Below are positions 5,977-6,886 of a stretch of DNA of 6,886 nucleotides, in pieces. Where the stretch lies: the NCBI GenBank assembly GCA_003537495.1, contig DPSB01000148.1, forward strand, positions 1-6,886. The letters run 5' to 3'. Numbering within the stretch: the first letter of the stretch is position 1; each line of letters starts with the position of its first letter. This stretch comes from Cytophagales bacterium (GTDB lineage Bacteria; Bacteroidota; Bacteroidia; Cytophagales; Cyclobacteriaceae). The translations under genes were made by a program, and so were the position numbers. Under the pieces are notes generated by a model. That model worked only from the letters and a program-made list of their open reading frames with translations. It did no database searches and was not told where the DNA came from.

Positions 5977-6886
5977 ATGCAAAAATTTTTACTCGTTTTG
6001 ATGCTTGTTGGCCTGAGTGTTGCAAGCTATGCCCAGCGCACCCTCATTCATTGTGGTTCGCTGATCGATGGAAAATCAAAAACCCTACAAAGTCAGGTAA
6101 CCATTGTGGTGGAGGGCAACAAAATTGTTGCGGTTGACAAGGGTTTTACAAAAGCGGGTAAAGAAGATAAGATCATTGACCTGAGCAAAAAAACGGTAAT
6201 GCCAGGGTTGATTGACATGCACGTGCACATTGAAAGCGAAACCAGCAAAGACGCCTTGGTAAAACGCTATACACAGAACGAAGCAGATGTAGCCTTTCAA
6301 TCTACCATTTATGCGCGCAAAAACCTGATGGCAGGTTTTACAACCGTGCGCGATTGTGGTGGCTCAGGTGTAAACATTTCATTACGCAATGCAGTGAATG
6401 CCGGTACCATTGTAGGCCCGCGCATTTTTACAGCAGGCAAAGGAGTTGCCACTACGGGTGGTCATGGTGATCCGACCAATGGTGCGCGTAAAGATTTAAT
6501 GGGCGATCCCGGTCCGAAAGAAGGCGTAATCAATGGCCCTGATGATGCACGCAAGGCAATACGCCAGCGCTACAAAGATGGTGCGGACTTTATCAAGATT
6601 ACTGCAACGGGCGGGGTGTTGAGTGTAGCAAAAGATGGAAGCGGTCCGCAGTTTACACAAGAAGAAGTAAATGCAATTGTGGAAGCAGCGAAAGATTATG
6701 GCTTTCATACGGCAGCGCACGCACACGGTGCAGAGGGCATGAAGCGCGCGGTGTTGGCTGGCATTACTACAATCGAACATGGAACGTTAATGAGTGAAGA
6801 AGTAATGGATTTGATGAAGCAGAAAGGAACGTACCATGTGCCAACTATTATTGCAGGTCGCTCAGCTGCCGAGTATGCGCAGATTC
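5977..6886 (+). CDS. Secreted metal-dependent amidohydrolase, 3' end beyond window
   Basis: The frame opens with ATG at 5977 and stays open to the window edge (303 complete codons). Residues 1-19 are a signal peptide (MQKFLLVLMLVGLSVASYA, cleavage before Q20), placing the enzyme in the periplasm or outside. The amidohydrolase fold is shown by the small N-terminal beta-sandwich (LIDGKSKTLQSQVTIVVEGNKIVAV), MPGLIDMHVH with metal ligands His82 and His84, DFIKI with Lys207 (probably the carbamylated bridging lysine), TAAHAHG with His248 and His250, and TIEHG with His268. The order and GFTTVRDCGG, KITATGGVLS match the imidazolonepropionase/prolidase-like subgroup, many of which cleave C-terminal residues from dipeptides (Xaa-Pro or Xaa-Arg) in the periplasm. 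The substrate cannot be read from sequence. The final catalytic Asp, expected after residue 303, lies outside the window. It is 20 bases downstream of the TerB-like gene. Confidence 0.92.
   Translation, partial: MQKFLLVLMLVGLSVASYAQRTLIHCGSLIDGKSKTLQSQVTIVVEGNKIVAVDKGFTKAGKEDKIIDLSKKTVMPGLIDMHVHIESETSKDALVKRYTQNEADVAFQSTIYARKNLMAGFTTVRDCGGSGVNISLRNAVNAGTIVGPRIFTAGKGVATTGGHGDPTNGARKDLMGDPGPKEGVINGPDDARKAIRQRYKDGADFIKITATGGVLSVAKDGSGPQFTQEEVNAIVEAAKDYGFHTAAHAHGAEGMKRAVLAGITTIEHGTLMSEEVMDLMKQKGTYHVPTIIAGRSAAEYAQI

Noticed and set aside
6085..6780. Minus-strand frames rich in Cys and Phe opposite the amidohydrolase
   Set aside because: They are antisense to a continuous amidohydrolase frame with all expected metal ligands.
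1..6886. CRISPR array, transposase, defence or biosynthetic cluster
   Set aside because: No regularly spaced direct repeats, no transposase or integrase motifs, and no defence-type gene combination were seen; the genes are common chromosomal families.

Overview
The window looks like ordinary chromosomal DNA from a member of the Bacteroidota, most likely a Cytophagales-type marine or soil bacterium. The reasons are: start codons without Shine-Dalgarno sequences and with A/T-rich leaders; TAnnTTTG-type promoter boxes; short 'Mxx...AQ' signal peptides; an FTAC lipobox; a large secreted Asp-box (BNR/VPS10-like) propeller protein of the kind common in this phylum; and a small uncharacterised protein that I remember mainly from Bacteroidota. 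The assignment rests on these traits and on memory of the families, not on a database search.

Layout. A small lipoprotein gene (minus, 86-241), too short for usual ORF cut-offs, is divergent from thiL (plus, 355-1383), the last enzyme of thiamine diphosphate synthesis. thiL converges with a conserved 121-aa protein of unknown function (minus, 1460-1825), which is divergent from a 940-aa secreted propeller protein (plus, 1910-4732). That gene converges with an acyl-carrier-protein phosphodiesterase-like gene (minus, TTG start, 4787-5392). This is divergent from a TerB-like gene (plus, 5561-5956), which is followed after 20 bases by a secreted metal-dependent amidohydrolase that runs off the right edge (5977 onward). 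The last two probably form an operon; the other genes appear to be single transcription units with unrelated jobs.

The most notable structure is between the genes. Both convergent junctions (thiL / 121-aa gene, and propeller / phosphodiesterase) are filled from stop codon to stop codon by long imperfect palindromes. One is an AT-rich GATTA-type palindrome. The other belongs to a dispersed 'aaccgcagag...cgctgag' family that has a second partial copy after the lipoprotein gene and a third, diverged copy in the divergent gap before the TerB-like gene. One repeat arm reaches into the phosphodiesterase gene and supplies its last codons and stop. I see no CRISPR array, transposase, phage gene, tRNA or rRNA, and no obviously new multi-gene system.
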